A stretch of 64,000 nucleotides of DNA from positions 62,620,001 to 62,684,000 of the forward strand of contig NC_134369.1 of NCBI RefSeq assembly GCF_035582795.1, read 5' to 3'. The position numbers and the translations under genes are program-made. The stretch comes from Mycteria americana. Taxonomy: Eukaryota > Chordata > Aves > Ciconiiformes > Ciconiidae. The number at the start of each line of letters is the position of its first letter. The stretch's first letter is position 1. Positions 26,292 to 37,500 of this stretch are shown here, one piece after another. Under the pieces are notes generated by a model. It did no database searches. It was given only the letters and a program-made list of their open reading frames with translations, and was not told the DNA's origin.

Positions 26292-26305
26292 CCCCCCCCC
26301 CCCCC
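26292..26305 (+). repeat. Poly-C run of 14
   Basis: Homopolymer C followed by G and four more C. Length may be unreliable in assemblies. A similar 14-C run lies at 1307-1320. Confidence 0.9.
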
Positions 26306-26494
26306 GCCCCAGCTTACCCAGCCAAAAGGCATGAAGTGAAGCGCTTTCACGCGTGTTTCCTGTGTAGATGGAAAACCCACCAGCCCGGCAGGAGCTTGGA
26401 GACCCTTGAAAGCATGTGTTTAATGGCCCCCTGCCTGCGGTGCCCAAAGGAGCGGGAGCAGGGGCTGGCGGTGTGGGGCTGCCCCGCGGGGTCG

Positions 26495-26534
26495 GAGGAT
26501 GGATGGATGGTCGGTCGGTCGGTCGGTCGGTCCG
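26495..26534 (+). repeat. GGAT/GGTC tetranucleotide microsatellite
   Basis: GGAT units are followed by about six GGTC units, ending in GGTCCGTCC. It is likely polymorphic. Confidence 0.85.
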
Positions 26535-28277
26535 TCCCTCGTGCAAGGCAAGGCAAGGCGAGCTGCAGAGGGACGTTGCAGTGTCTGCAGTGGCCACAGG
26601 ATGTCTCTCAAATGCAGAACCACGGCTCTGGTTGGTGTTCATCTGGAAGGTTTTTAGAAAAGAGCTCCAAGGATCGCTTGCTCCACGCAGAGCGGCGATT
26701 TCGCATCTGTTATCGGTGCTATCATCCGCTCGGCAAACTTTGACTTATTGTTAAAAGAATTAGGGGGAAAAATGTACCACAAGATATTGACTGAAGTTGC
26801 ATATTTTTCAGGTTGAAAAATACCCTAATGCTACATTTAACTTTCCATTGTGTTTTACTGCTTTCGGAGCTGAGGTGTAGTTAAATGGTCTTTAGCTTTG
26901 CCATGGAAAACCTGTAGGGCTGCAAAACCCTTCTCCACTTCTTTATCAAGCCTTGTTCAGTCTCCTTTCCTAGAAAATGACCACATCGGGCAGCAGGCTT
27001 TTCTGCTGAGAAAGGTAAAAGGAATATCGAATATTTAAATTCATTTCCAGCTTTTTGAAGAGTAAGAATCTTTGTTTTCCTGTTTGGAAATTTAATTACC
27101 GAAGCTGTTTTGCTGTTCATCCTTTAGTAATCAGTCTAATCAAGGCTGGAAATTGCAACCAGCTTCTTCTAACATAATCTGGGATCACTTGCCACTTGTA
27201 TTTCACTGTATTAAGTAACTCTCTAAAGCTTTATGCCTGGCATTTTCCATGCCTGCAGTCTGTTTTAATCTTCAAACAAACCTTGTCACTTGTACTTTCA
27301 ATAGGCAAGAAGTGAAACTTCCTTATTTGCTCAGGGTTTTTTCAAATTACATGTTGTGCTGTAGCTTTCACTTTTATTGTAATCAAAGTTTTGCCGTTGG
27401 GGGATTAATAGTGACTGGTACTAATATTTATCGCTGGGATGTTTGGATTCGGCGGGGAGGGAGAATCCCTCCTGTTCTTTCTGTGAAGGAGCCCTGCAAC
27501 TCGTCCCCTCCTTCCTGCAGCTACAGACCCCGTCGGCTGCTGCCCAGCCCTTTTCTGTGCCTCCCACGGCGATGCCCTAAAAGCGTTGGTTGCGGTGGGA
27601 GTCGCGGCAAGCGGCGTGCGCAGGGCTCGTCGGTTCGCGCGTGGCCGTGCTGTGGAGCAACAAAAGCAGAATTTTGCTGTCGGGAAGTTTTGTTCCTCAT
27701 CGCCAATCTGGGAGCAGTCACCAGAGCAAATTTGTTGGGTCAAATATATATATTTTAGTTGTTTTATCTGGCCCCTTTATGAACCTCTTTATCCCTGGCA
27801 TCTAAAACTTGTTGCTTTCTCCTTATCTCCAGAGATGAGCCTTGGCTGAACCCTTCTGGCTGAATGCTTCTTCGAGCTAAAGCCTAGATTCAAGGGACTA
27901 TCCATTTTTGAGGTCTCCTGTGGTGTCAGAGCTCCGTGAATCTCTCCAGACCGGGTCTGTAAGTGCTCTTCTAGCTGGGGAAAAGAGTACAAGTGCTCCA
28001 GGGCCCCTTGAAGCATCTCAGCACCGGTCTGTGGTACAGAGCGTGGCAAATGCAAAGGGATCTTCCCAGCGTTAAGTTGCTGAAGTGATTCGTCAGACCT
28101 GGGGGACAGTTTAGCTCAAGTAAGTGGAAGGCTGTAGTGAATGGTTGAATTTAGAGCAGTCCCTGGGATAAGGAGGAAGGAGAGTCATCTCTTCTGCATG
28201 ACTTCAGTTCCTAGGTGCTTTCCAGACTTCTCGTTATGGCATCCAACACCTCACCAGAATGCATACTTAATTATGTA

Positions 28278-28319
28278 TTCTGTAATGCCTTCTGTAATGC
28301 ATTATGCGTTCTGTAATGC
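28278..28319 (+). repeat. Three copies of TTCTGTAATGC
   Basis: Exact 11-base units at 28278-28288, 28290-28300 and 28309-28319, spaced 1 and 8 bases apart. The second spacer, ATTATGCG, resembles a decayed unit. This is a short imperfect tandem repeat of unknown function. Confidence 0.75.
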
Positions 28320-29779
28320 CTGCAGGGCCTGCACAGTGGTGGGCCACCAGCACAACAACAAGATGCCCCAGCGAGGAGCTGCGTGGGCTCGGTGTACTAA
28401 CGAAGAGAGCAGGACTGTCCTGTTGTGGCTCTCCAGGGAGCAGCCTGCTCTCACTGTGAGGCCTCCATAAGCAGGGGGAAGCGTTTGTCCTGGTCGTGTT
28501 GCTGTGGGGAACCACGTCCGTTTTTCTCCTCGATGGCCCTTTGGTTCTGCTTAGGAGAGGTATTAAAAGGCGTATTGCAAGGTGTAAAGGGAGAGGTGGT
28601 GGGAGCTTACCGGTGGCAGAAGAGGAGCTCGGTGAGCACCACCTCAAGTGGCCCCTGGTGCACGTGGGTTTGTGTCTGGGGCGCAGCTGTACCATTTCCC
28701 ATACCATCTCACACTGAATTTGTTGGTGCGAACAGCTCTTGGGGTAAAGCTGCAGCTCGCAGGGGCTGCACGGAAAGGCCGGTTCCTCCTCTGAGCCCTG
28801 TTTTCAGGGGACTTGCAGGGACATTTATCTCCAGTCCATCCGCCGACCCTGGCTGAAGCTAGCTTGCAGGTTCAGCAGCTACAGGGAGGACGGATCGAGC
28901 GGACACAAGCACAGGCACTCACACAGAGTGCATGGCTACGTAAGGCATGTTTCTCTGGGAAACCAGCCTAAAAACCGTGACAGTGCACAGCAGGGACCAG
29001 ATCTGCTGATCAAGAGGCAGCTCTCCTTAAAAGGTCACTTTTCAGGTCAGAGCTGTGCTCGGGGTGAATCCTGGTGGAATAGGGATGAATTCTGCTGTGC
29101 ACAAAAGGGAGCCGAGCTCTAGTTTGTGCCACCTAATGACTTGGGTAACTTAAAATATCAAAGACTGTTCTCCAATTTTCTTTCTGTTGCTGGCATTATT
29201 AGTTTGGTCTACCAGGGGGAGTGTTGCATGATGTAAGACAGATTATTATTTTTTTCGTGACTATTTTACGACTGGCTAATTCTGCTGAAGAAGCGGGGAA
29301 ATGTGGAACCACCTTTGCAAAGCAGTGAAAGCAAAGGCAGTGACAAAAGCATTCATCAAGGATAAAAATAAAAAGGAGAGATGAGAGCCAAGGTTTATGG
29401 GGAGACACACTGTTTATTTAACCAGCATCCAGCATCTCTCATTAACTTACTGTTACCTCTGCCTTACCCTCCCCTTCTGTCCTATGACAACATGTGAGAA
29501 TAAAGAATGTTTCATCCGTGCCTTGTTTTGTCACTCAGATGACGCCTTTTTCCAGTTTTCTGTATGGCTTGGAAGCAGTAGCGTTCAGCATTTCACTGCA
29601 AAGCTGAGTTTCATTGATTTAGCAGCTGAGTTCAGGGAAGGCGGAGGATGAAAACAAGTCCTAAATTTGGACTGAACCAAAGATAGACATGCTGCTAGAT
29701 GGAAAACCAAAAACCTGCAAGTAAAGCTCTGGATCAGCATGGTATTGCATTGAAATTTGTGGTTATGCTGATGGCACCT

Positions 29780-29910
29780 GTTACGCTCCCTGCTGTAACT
29801 TGCCCTTTTATCTTTACTTGTGGCACGTGCAAGTGTCCTGGCTGGGGTCGTGTGGAGCGTGGTGGCAGTCACCTCTTCTGCGGTACCGGCTGGTTGCAGG
29901 GAAATGGGGT
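29780..29910 (+). repeat. Diverged intergenic direct repeat, copy 1
   Basis: Shares ordered blocks with 30635-30770: GCTGTAACTTGCCCTTT (17 identical bases), CAAGTGTCCTGGCTGG against CAAGTATTCTGGTTGG, and TGGCAGTCACCTCTTCTGC against TGGCAGCGACCTCTTGTGC. Borders are approximate. Confidence 0.55.
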
Positions 29911-30634
29911 TTTGTGCTGCTACATTCACTGGTGATTAGGTAACCCTTTGGGTAGGGCATGGCAGAGGTTGGAGGCCAAATTCTGACCTCTGAAAGGGTC
30001 TGATCACCCCCCCGCTCCCCCAAGGGCTCTGTGGGACACTGTGCTAGGGCTCTCCTTTCTCCTGCCAGCAGTGCTCAACCTTTGGGCTTATTAGAGCATG
30101 GAGTGTATGCCTGGAGACAGAAAATGGTAATTTCTTGCCCTTACTTAACAAGTCTAAGCTACCGTGGCCTGCTCCAACCAGAGCTCCTGAGAGCTCCCCT
30201 TGTGTGCAAGTTCAACCTGCAGAAGCCCATGGCCTGAGAGCTGGGAGGGAGACCCTGATTCAGTTCCAAAGGGGCTTCCCACAGAACATAGGAAGAGAAG
30301 TCAGGGGCGGGGGGGAGTTGGTCCATCTCTGTTATGAGTTCGGTGGTGTTTTTCCAACAGCTCAAACCTTTTTACCAACATCTGCTCAAATTTGTGCGTA
30401 CTTTTGGTATGACATCCAAATCTTGAACCCTTTGCTGGGGCTGGGGTACCTGAAGCCATGTCCTCTGCCCAGCCTGAGCATCCTGCAGCCTGTCAGGGGG
30501 GCAAATCCAGGAGCTTCCACTTCTCCGTGTCTACAGCAATGTCTTGGAAACTATCCTGTTAGTCAGTCTTTTCAAATGAAATTACTCTAGTGCAGGAGAC
30601 AGCTCTGAAGATTACAGCAAACTGAGCATGCAAC

Positions 30635-30770
30635 GTCAACGCTCGTTGCTGTAACTTGCCCTTTCTTTAATTACAATATGGACAAGTATTCTGGTTGGAG
30701 ACATCTCCAACATGTGGGTCATGCTGGCAGCGACCTCTTGTGCAATATTGGCCATGTGGAACTGGCTGTA
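30635..30770 (+). repeat. Diverged intergenic direct repeat, copy 2
   Basis: Partner of 29780-29910, about 860 bases downstream in the same orientation. It could be two copies of an old mobile element or a local duplication. Each copy lies partly in a short open frame, but the encoded peptides match nothing I know. Confidence 0.55.
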
Positions 30771-30902
30771 CTAGAGGAAGATTTTCTGGACACCTCACAT
30801 GCTGCTGTACTACACCATGAAGGAGCCAGGCTCTATAGGTGTGTACGAGTGCAGTGCAGAGGAGGGGGTACCTCCAGTCCTGACGGTGACTACCTAAGCT
30901 AG

Positions 30903-33900
30903 AATACCTGACATTATGCTCGTACCAGGCTGACAGGAGAACTAAGCCTCAGTCTCTTCTCTGAGTGGTGCCTGACACCCCCCCGGGCTGCAGAGCCCCC
31001 TTCAGCCTGGCTTCTGGTGCAAGGGCAAAGGGCTGAGGCACGGGCAGCTTCTGCAGCAAAGCCCCTCTTTGTGCAGCTTGGGAGGACCTCCACCAGCTCT
31101 CTGGTGCTCTGAGGAAGGACTTGTGCCAATTTAGAAAGCTTCAATGTGCTCACAAAGAGGACATGGTCATCAGCAAATCTGAGCTCCCAGACCAGTTCTT
31201 CAGATGGTAGCACAGCGAGCTCTCTGTGCTTGCATGGTGGTGTACAATTTGCTGTTGAGCCTAAAGGGTGCGTAGCCTCCTTTCCCCATCTTTCTGGGGC
31301 AGACAGCAAAGGAAATGAGGTGTTAAACCTGGTAGGAGCTAGAACACAGCCCTACTCAGCCTTGATGCCATCAGAGACAAAAAGGCCTGCCAGCAATCCC
31401 ACTCACCAGCTGCCGTGTGGAAAATCCCAGAGTGGGCTGAGATTCAGGAAAAGGTACTAAAATCTGTCTTTGCGGGTGACGGGGTCCCTAACTGGGCCAT
31501 CTCCTGAAGCAGGAGACTGAGCAGAAGTGAAGCCGAGTCCAGAAGAGGAAAGGCTGGAGTCATCTGATCTATTTTGAAGTAGGTAGAATAGATCAATGGA
31601 TTTGAAATGGAGTAACAGCAGTTCCCTCCCTCGGCACCCTCCTCCCAGGCATTGCTGGAGGATTGGGTCAGTTTTTAGGACGGTCACTTGTTGTTCCCCC
31701 TCCTGTCTAGTGCTTATAGCAGGGGTCCCCTCACCCTGCACCCCACTGGGGCAATCCCCGTACAACCAACGCATGATCACCAGCAGCCACCGCCACTGCC
31801 TGCCTGCGGCAAGGGTCCAGCCTGGCAGGTGGGGGGGGTACCACAAGAAACAAGGTCACCCCCTGGCACGTCCTTCTCTAGTTATGGTTTTCCACAAAAG
31901 AGAGCCCGCCTTGCCTTATATCGCAGCAGCCGTGGCTGGCAGGGGAGGGTGCTACCCCAGGATGGAAGCGAGCTGGAGCATGAAGGACAAACCGCTGCCT
32001 AATCATAGCAAAAAGCCTCTTCCTATCTCAGCTGGTTTCATTTCTCTTTTCTGGCCTGAATCCAGGCTGGGATGAGGCCAGGACACTTCCTAGCCCTGGT
32101 TTCTTGTCTAGTTGCTAGACGAACTTCTCCTTTGGCTGGCTGGCTGCTCTACTGCTGGCCGCTTCTCAGAAGGACCTTCCACATGGGCCAGGCTAGCCCC
32201 TGCGTGAAAGAGGAAGGGAAGGTCCTGGCCTCGCACACGGGGAGTGGTGCTGCTTGTGCAAGTGTCTGTCACAAGGCAGGAAGAGTAGGAGTCAGACTTT
32301 CCCAAGTCTCAAGTTAGATCTCTTTCTGGCCGCCACGATGAGTGTGGGTAGGCTGACGTGTAGGACAACAAAAGCTCTCTGTTGGTAGACGTAAGAAGAG
32401 TAGCTTGAGAAGGTCCCAAATTTTCTTCTCGGCAAAGTAAAGCTATAGTTTTTCACAATGTTGTGAGAACTTTGCTGAAATTTTCTCTCCTGGAAAAGAG
32501 ACAGGAAAGGGGTTCACAGCATCCAAGGATGCTGTCAGGAGGATCTTCAAGCCTGTATTACAGTCACACAGCTCAGCAAAGAACTAGGAGGAGGCATAAT
32601 TCATCAACCCCGTGGGTATTTGTCCTGCGCACGAGCTGCTGATGTCCTTTTTGGAGGTCATAAATATTCACAGTCAACTCAGGCAGATGGTCGGCCAGTC
32701 ATGTCTCTGGGGAGCCAGAAAGTCTCTCGAATCCTCCCTGTAAGGAGCTGGTATCTGTTTGAAGCGGTGCTGAAAAGGGCCGTTCATCTGGTTGACAGCC
32801 CTGGCTATGGCCGAAGCACGGCCGCCTGTGTCAGCTGGACCGGGGATGTCCCGTGCCCGTCCCAGGGAGGGAGCTGGGGGACGTGTGCTGCAGTCCCCCT
32901 GCCTGGGTAACTGTCACCACCGCTGAAGGAAGCAGCAAGATGTTTTGTGAATCCCTTAGCCAGCAGCAACCCAGAAAAACCTCGAGCTCTGGCTCTGGCT
33001 TAGACTGTCATGCGCTTGAATTCAAGGAAAGTTTTCTCCCTTGGCAGAGAAGGAGCGAAGCCGCCCTCTGGTTCGGTGCTAGCCAAGAGCATCGCCACTT
33101 CCCCTCCTGCCTGGGCTGGCTGCTGGTGGGATGTGCCTCCTGCCATGGCCACGGTCCTGCTCTCTTGGGCAGCTCCTCCCCACGGGCGACGTGCTGCAGA
33201 CAATGTCCCCAGAGGATCTAAGGAAGGAGTACTTGTTACCAGGAAGGACAGGTCTCTCGGTTGCCTTTTGAAGCCTGTGAGCCCCGGGAGTGGGCAGGGC
33301 TGAAGTAACGTGTTCCCAGAGCAGGAACACGCCAGAAGTCTGGAGGAGAAATGGTTATGGAAATAATAACAGTGACAATCAGAATAGGTGGGATAGAGCT
33401 CAACACAAAGACAACGAGTCGGCCGAAGCAGGCATGTTTCCCTGGAAAAGTCATCTGCTGCTGTGATGAGCCCGTGCCTCTCCTTGCCTTCGGGGAGCTG
33501 GGAGGAGGAGAAGACAGGAGGGATGGAGGTGGCTCATCACGCTGGTGCCCAGACCTGGCTGTGCCTGAGCTAAAGGCAAAACTCGATGCCTTGGTGTGCA
33601 CGTAGGAAAAAGCAAGGAAGCTCTTTTCCCTGTTTGCTGCTCTGGGGCAGTGGCATTTGTGAAGCTCTGGGCCAAGCTGAACCTCACTGGGGTGAACACG
33701 TCAGCAGAAACCCTAATGCTTTGCAGGAAACATCATGTCAGGTTTGGCCCTGTTCAGCTTGGTGGACTCTGAGGCAACAGGAGGGACCATCTGTGGTTTA
33801 AAGCAGGTCAGCCCCAAACTGCAGCAACTTGTGCTGGCCCTGGGTTTGTGGCCTGCAGACAGATGGTCTGGAAATACAGCTCCAAACGTGAGTGGAGACC

Positions 33901-34500
33901 TGTCCGCAGCCTGCTGCTGTGGAGTCAGCCTGGGTTTGGAGAGTGATGCAGTTGGAGGTAACCAAATCCTGGGCAGTGAAGGGCTGTGCCCTGCCTGCTG
34001 GACCATGTGGTCATGGCTGGTGCCAGTGGCAGCCTTCACCGCTTGCCAAGCTCAGTGTCCCTGAGCCCGGCCCAAATCCAGCTGGGTGCCTGCGTTCCCG
34101 GTCATGGGTGCACTCGTGTTCCGCGACCCCGCTGATTGCAAGCAGCGCAGTCCCCTGCTGCCAGCTCCTCGCGTCTGGTGGGTGCTGACCTGCCCTCTCC
34201 ACCCCCTGTGGTGGAGGTTGTCCTGCAAGAGCTGCAGGGGCTGGTGCCACGTCCCCCTCTCCAGGGCTGCGTTCTTGTCACCTGTGGAGTGACGTTCAGC
34301 CTCAGAAAGCATCTCTCAGACCTGTGGTCTTGCAAGTCCCCACGGGTGGGGGGGCTGCCCTGGGGCAGGGCAGGAGGGTCCTGCCCCACGAAACACCACC
34401 CAAGTGGCACGGTGGGGGCTCAGTTCCCAGGACCCATCAGCCCTGCTGCAAGCACCCTCGGCTGTGATGGCAACACCCTGCTGTGTTTTGGAGCTGCACC
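30903..34500. other. GC-rich intergenic sequence, no gene seen
   Basis: Apart from the possible reverse-transcriptase relic this stretch is GC-rich and non-repetitive. Many overlapping ORFs occur on both strands, as expected from low stop-codon density, and none resembles a known protein. An unannotated lncRNA cannot be excluded. Confidence 0.5.
31000..31260 (-). mobile_element. Possible non-LTR retrotransposon reverse-transcriptase relic
   Basis: Within a 131-codon minus-strand open frame, the segment around 31150-31200 reads WELRFADDHVLFVS. The LRFADD-x-VLF pattern matches the catalytic FADD/YADD block of non-LTR (RTE/jockey-like) reverse transcriptases; the two Asp codons are at 31166-31171. 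The residues after it (LKLSKLAQVLPQSTRELVEV, then a Lys-Arg pair) have a helical feel like the region after this motif in those enzymes. No other RT block was found and the frame has no complete domain, so at best it is a short decayed fragment. Chance is a real alternative. Confidence 0.28.
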
Positions 34501-37500
34501 CTTCACAAAAACACGAGCATCCCCAAACTGGCCCAAGGTCCTAAAGAGACTTGCCAAGGATTTCTGCCGGGCTGCAGCTTCCAGCCTGCGCGAGCATCAG
34601 CCCAGCCGGAGATTAAACAATATCCTTTAATAGGAACACCCGTTACTAGCGCGGCGAGAAAAGAGCATTCCCCATTCAGAGCTCGCACTCAGGCAGCACG
34701 AGGGCTGCGGGGGACCGGGATGCCCTGATTTGGAAGTCTCTTGCTCGACCCAACTACTTGAAAGGCGGCTGTTTCCTGCGCTTGGGCCAAGGGAGATTTT
34801 TTATTTAGGAGATTCCTCGCCTGCTCAGCGTAGAGGGGAAGTCAAGAGACGCCAGCTTGCGCTCCTGGCCTCTGCCGAATGTGACTTTGACCTACAGCAG
34901 ATACGGGAGTTACCACCGGCTTGTCAGAGCCTCCTCGGCGCGTGGGGCTGGGGCTCGCTGCCGCTGCCATTTATGGGGCTCCAGTTGTTGCCCTGATTAG
35001 ATAGTGCTCGCCCGGCACAGGGGCAGCTCTCCCTCCTGGGCCTCCCGGCCTTGCCTTGCTCCTCGAAGGCCACCCCGGGGTCCTGCCGGGGGAGCCCCCG
35101 GGAAGGGTGCTGCTGAAACGCTCGCCAGCGTAAACAGGAGCTGCATTTTAAAATAAGCTGAGAAAACAGCCGAGCTGGAGGGCATTGCTTCTGTTTCCAT
35201 GAGAACGAGGGAATGTAGCCTGCCAGGGCAGCACCGTTCCCGCCTCAGCTTTCCCACCCTGCTTTCGCCCCGCAAGGAGATTTCTCCCTGGCTCTTCCAT
35301 GCTTTTACCCCCTTTCCTTATTGGGGCTCCTTCGGGTGCACCCTCACTGGGGTCCCTGCTCTCTGCAACTACTCCTGCTGCACCTCAAGCCCTCCGAGCC
35401 TTCCTGGGGTGGCAAAGCCCCATCCTGCCACCACCAGCACCCCAGGGTGTGGGGCACGAGGGGTCCCACACCCCAAAATGGCCAAAACTTGGAGGACAAA
35501 GCACAGCACCTGAAACAAGGAGCTGGGGGGGGCTGCGGACCAGGGGCCGGCCACATCTATTGCAGGGTTTTATTGCTGCCAGCGCTTGGGTTGGCGCAAA
35601 GGTCTGCCCTGAGCTGGGTTGGAGGGTGATGTCCCTTTTGGTGCCCTCGCCACGCTGGTGGGAGGTGACCTGTGGGGGGGACCGGGGTCTCCTGCTGCGA
35701 GTGGACCATGAGGCTCTTCACCTCCGATAACGTGCTTTTTACAGTCTTTTCCATTCCCAGGAGAAATTCTGCAGGAATTTTCTATTTCTGCAGGAGAGGC
35801 AGCAGGGAGAGGAAAGGTCTCTCTTGAGACCTTTGTACTTTATTTTTACTTTTGTTGGTGGGGGTTTTTTTTTAATCTTGAGGAAGGAACAAACTAAAAG
35901 GGGCGTAAATAAAATCCAACTAGTTGGGACAAAAATACTTGGTTGAAATCCTCACCCAGGGCTGTGAGTGAGTTTGTGCGTGAGAGACGCTCAGCTAAGG
36001 GAGGATTCTGCATCTCAAACCAGGATTTTTTTTTTTTCCCCTGTATTCTCTCTGGAGAAGAAGAAGTGTGACCAGGTTAGCCCTCACCTCTGAAGAAGGT
36101 GAGCGGGAAGGCAGAGGACCATGTTACAAGAGCCACCTAGGCCACCCTCTCCCCAGCCTCAGCAAAGCTGCTTCCTCCACGCTGTGAAATGCGGCTAACA
36201 GTACTCTCCAAGGGCCGGTTAAAAGCCTGCATGATGCTTTGCTAAATGCAACATCATACAAGCACGAAGTCCTGTTAGCACTAAGCCTGATGTAAGCAGA
36301 AGGAGAGATCTTGTTTTCTTTTCCAAGCCAGAGTCTGGGGTTTCGCTGTCGTTGATGCCCCCAGAGCCCCGGCCCTGGAGGTGTCCTTCTCCTGGTTAGC
36401 ATCGTCTGGGGGGTGGCAGGGGGCTTTTCCACCTTGGAAAGGAAAGAAAATACTGCCAAGCTTTCAGCCACTTCTAAAATATGCTTTAGCTGCATGCTTC
36501 ATGCAGAGCATAAGTGCCATTGCTTAAAATAAATATATATGTATTTAATTTTCTTGTCTTATTTTCCAAAGATCCCACAGTCTCAGTGCAGCTTGATAAT
36601 AGTCCCTCACCACAGGTTACCTTTTCTGAGAGGCTCATTTCCACGTTCCAAAATATCTCCCACAACAGCTCATTTGGAAACTGCGGCCACTCGGCCACGG
36701 CCACCGTGTCCCGGGTGCCGGCGTGAGCGCGGGCTCGCTGGCGTGGCTGGCTTGCTGCTGCCATCCACAATTACCTCTGCCGGCACTCCAGGGTTTTTCT
36801 CAGCAGGGTGGAAAGACAAGAAAGAACATGTTGAGAAATAGCAAATGGAGAATTATGTGCCAAGTTCAAAGATTAGTGGTTGGCTTATTAGGTTTTCCCC
36901 TAAGCTCAGTATTAAGTAATGCTAAATGACCCACACAAAAATCAGGAGGGAGGGTTAATAAAGGCTTAATGGTGGTTGTTTGTGTTTGAAAGTGTCATGG
37001 GACTAAGAGTGCTGGAAAACAACAAAATGTTTCCCCCCTCACTGGTACCCAACTGGAAGATGTTTCTTAGTATCTTAAAAATTGTTTTCCCTTACTTCCT
37101 AGTTTTATGAGTCTTTTTAATAACTGTTCCCCTGCCCATTCAGCCTCGAGTAGCTCTTGGGTTTATAAATGTATTTCACTGCTTCTCTGTATCTTCTCGA
37201 TGTGTTTATTCCAAATCCCTTTTAGGTAATCTAATACGTGGTTTTGGTGGTCCCTGCTCAGGGCTGGCTTTAGCTGAACGTGAATAAACTGAGCTGAAAG
37301 GCATATCAGCTGGGTATTTGAACAAACCCTATTCAGGGTGGTGGCTCGCCTCCAGAGAAGCTGTTCTTGATGGAGGCTTCACTCTTGAACTAAGTTGTAG
37401 GAAAAATCTCAACACGGCCATGTCAATGACAAGGAAAATGGAAATGATGGTGAGAGGACAGCGTACAGGTACCCCAGGAAAGTAATGGCCGAAAGGGCAC

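Larger units (their letters stand above)
26001..29700. other. Intergenic transition to GC-rich DNA, no gene seen
   Basis: GC content rises across this stretch. It holds a 14-C run (26292-26305), a GGAT/GGTC microsatellite (26495-26534) and a triplicated TTCTGTAATGC unit (28278-28319). A 230-codon + strand ORF at 26051-26743 runs straight through the C-run and the microsatellite, and I judge it fortuitous. Confidence 0.6.
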
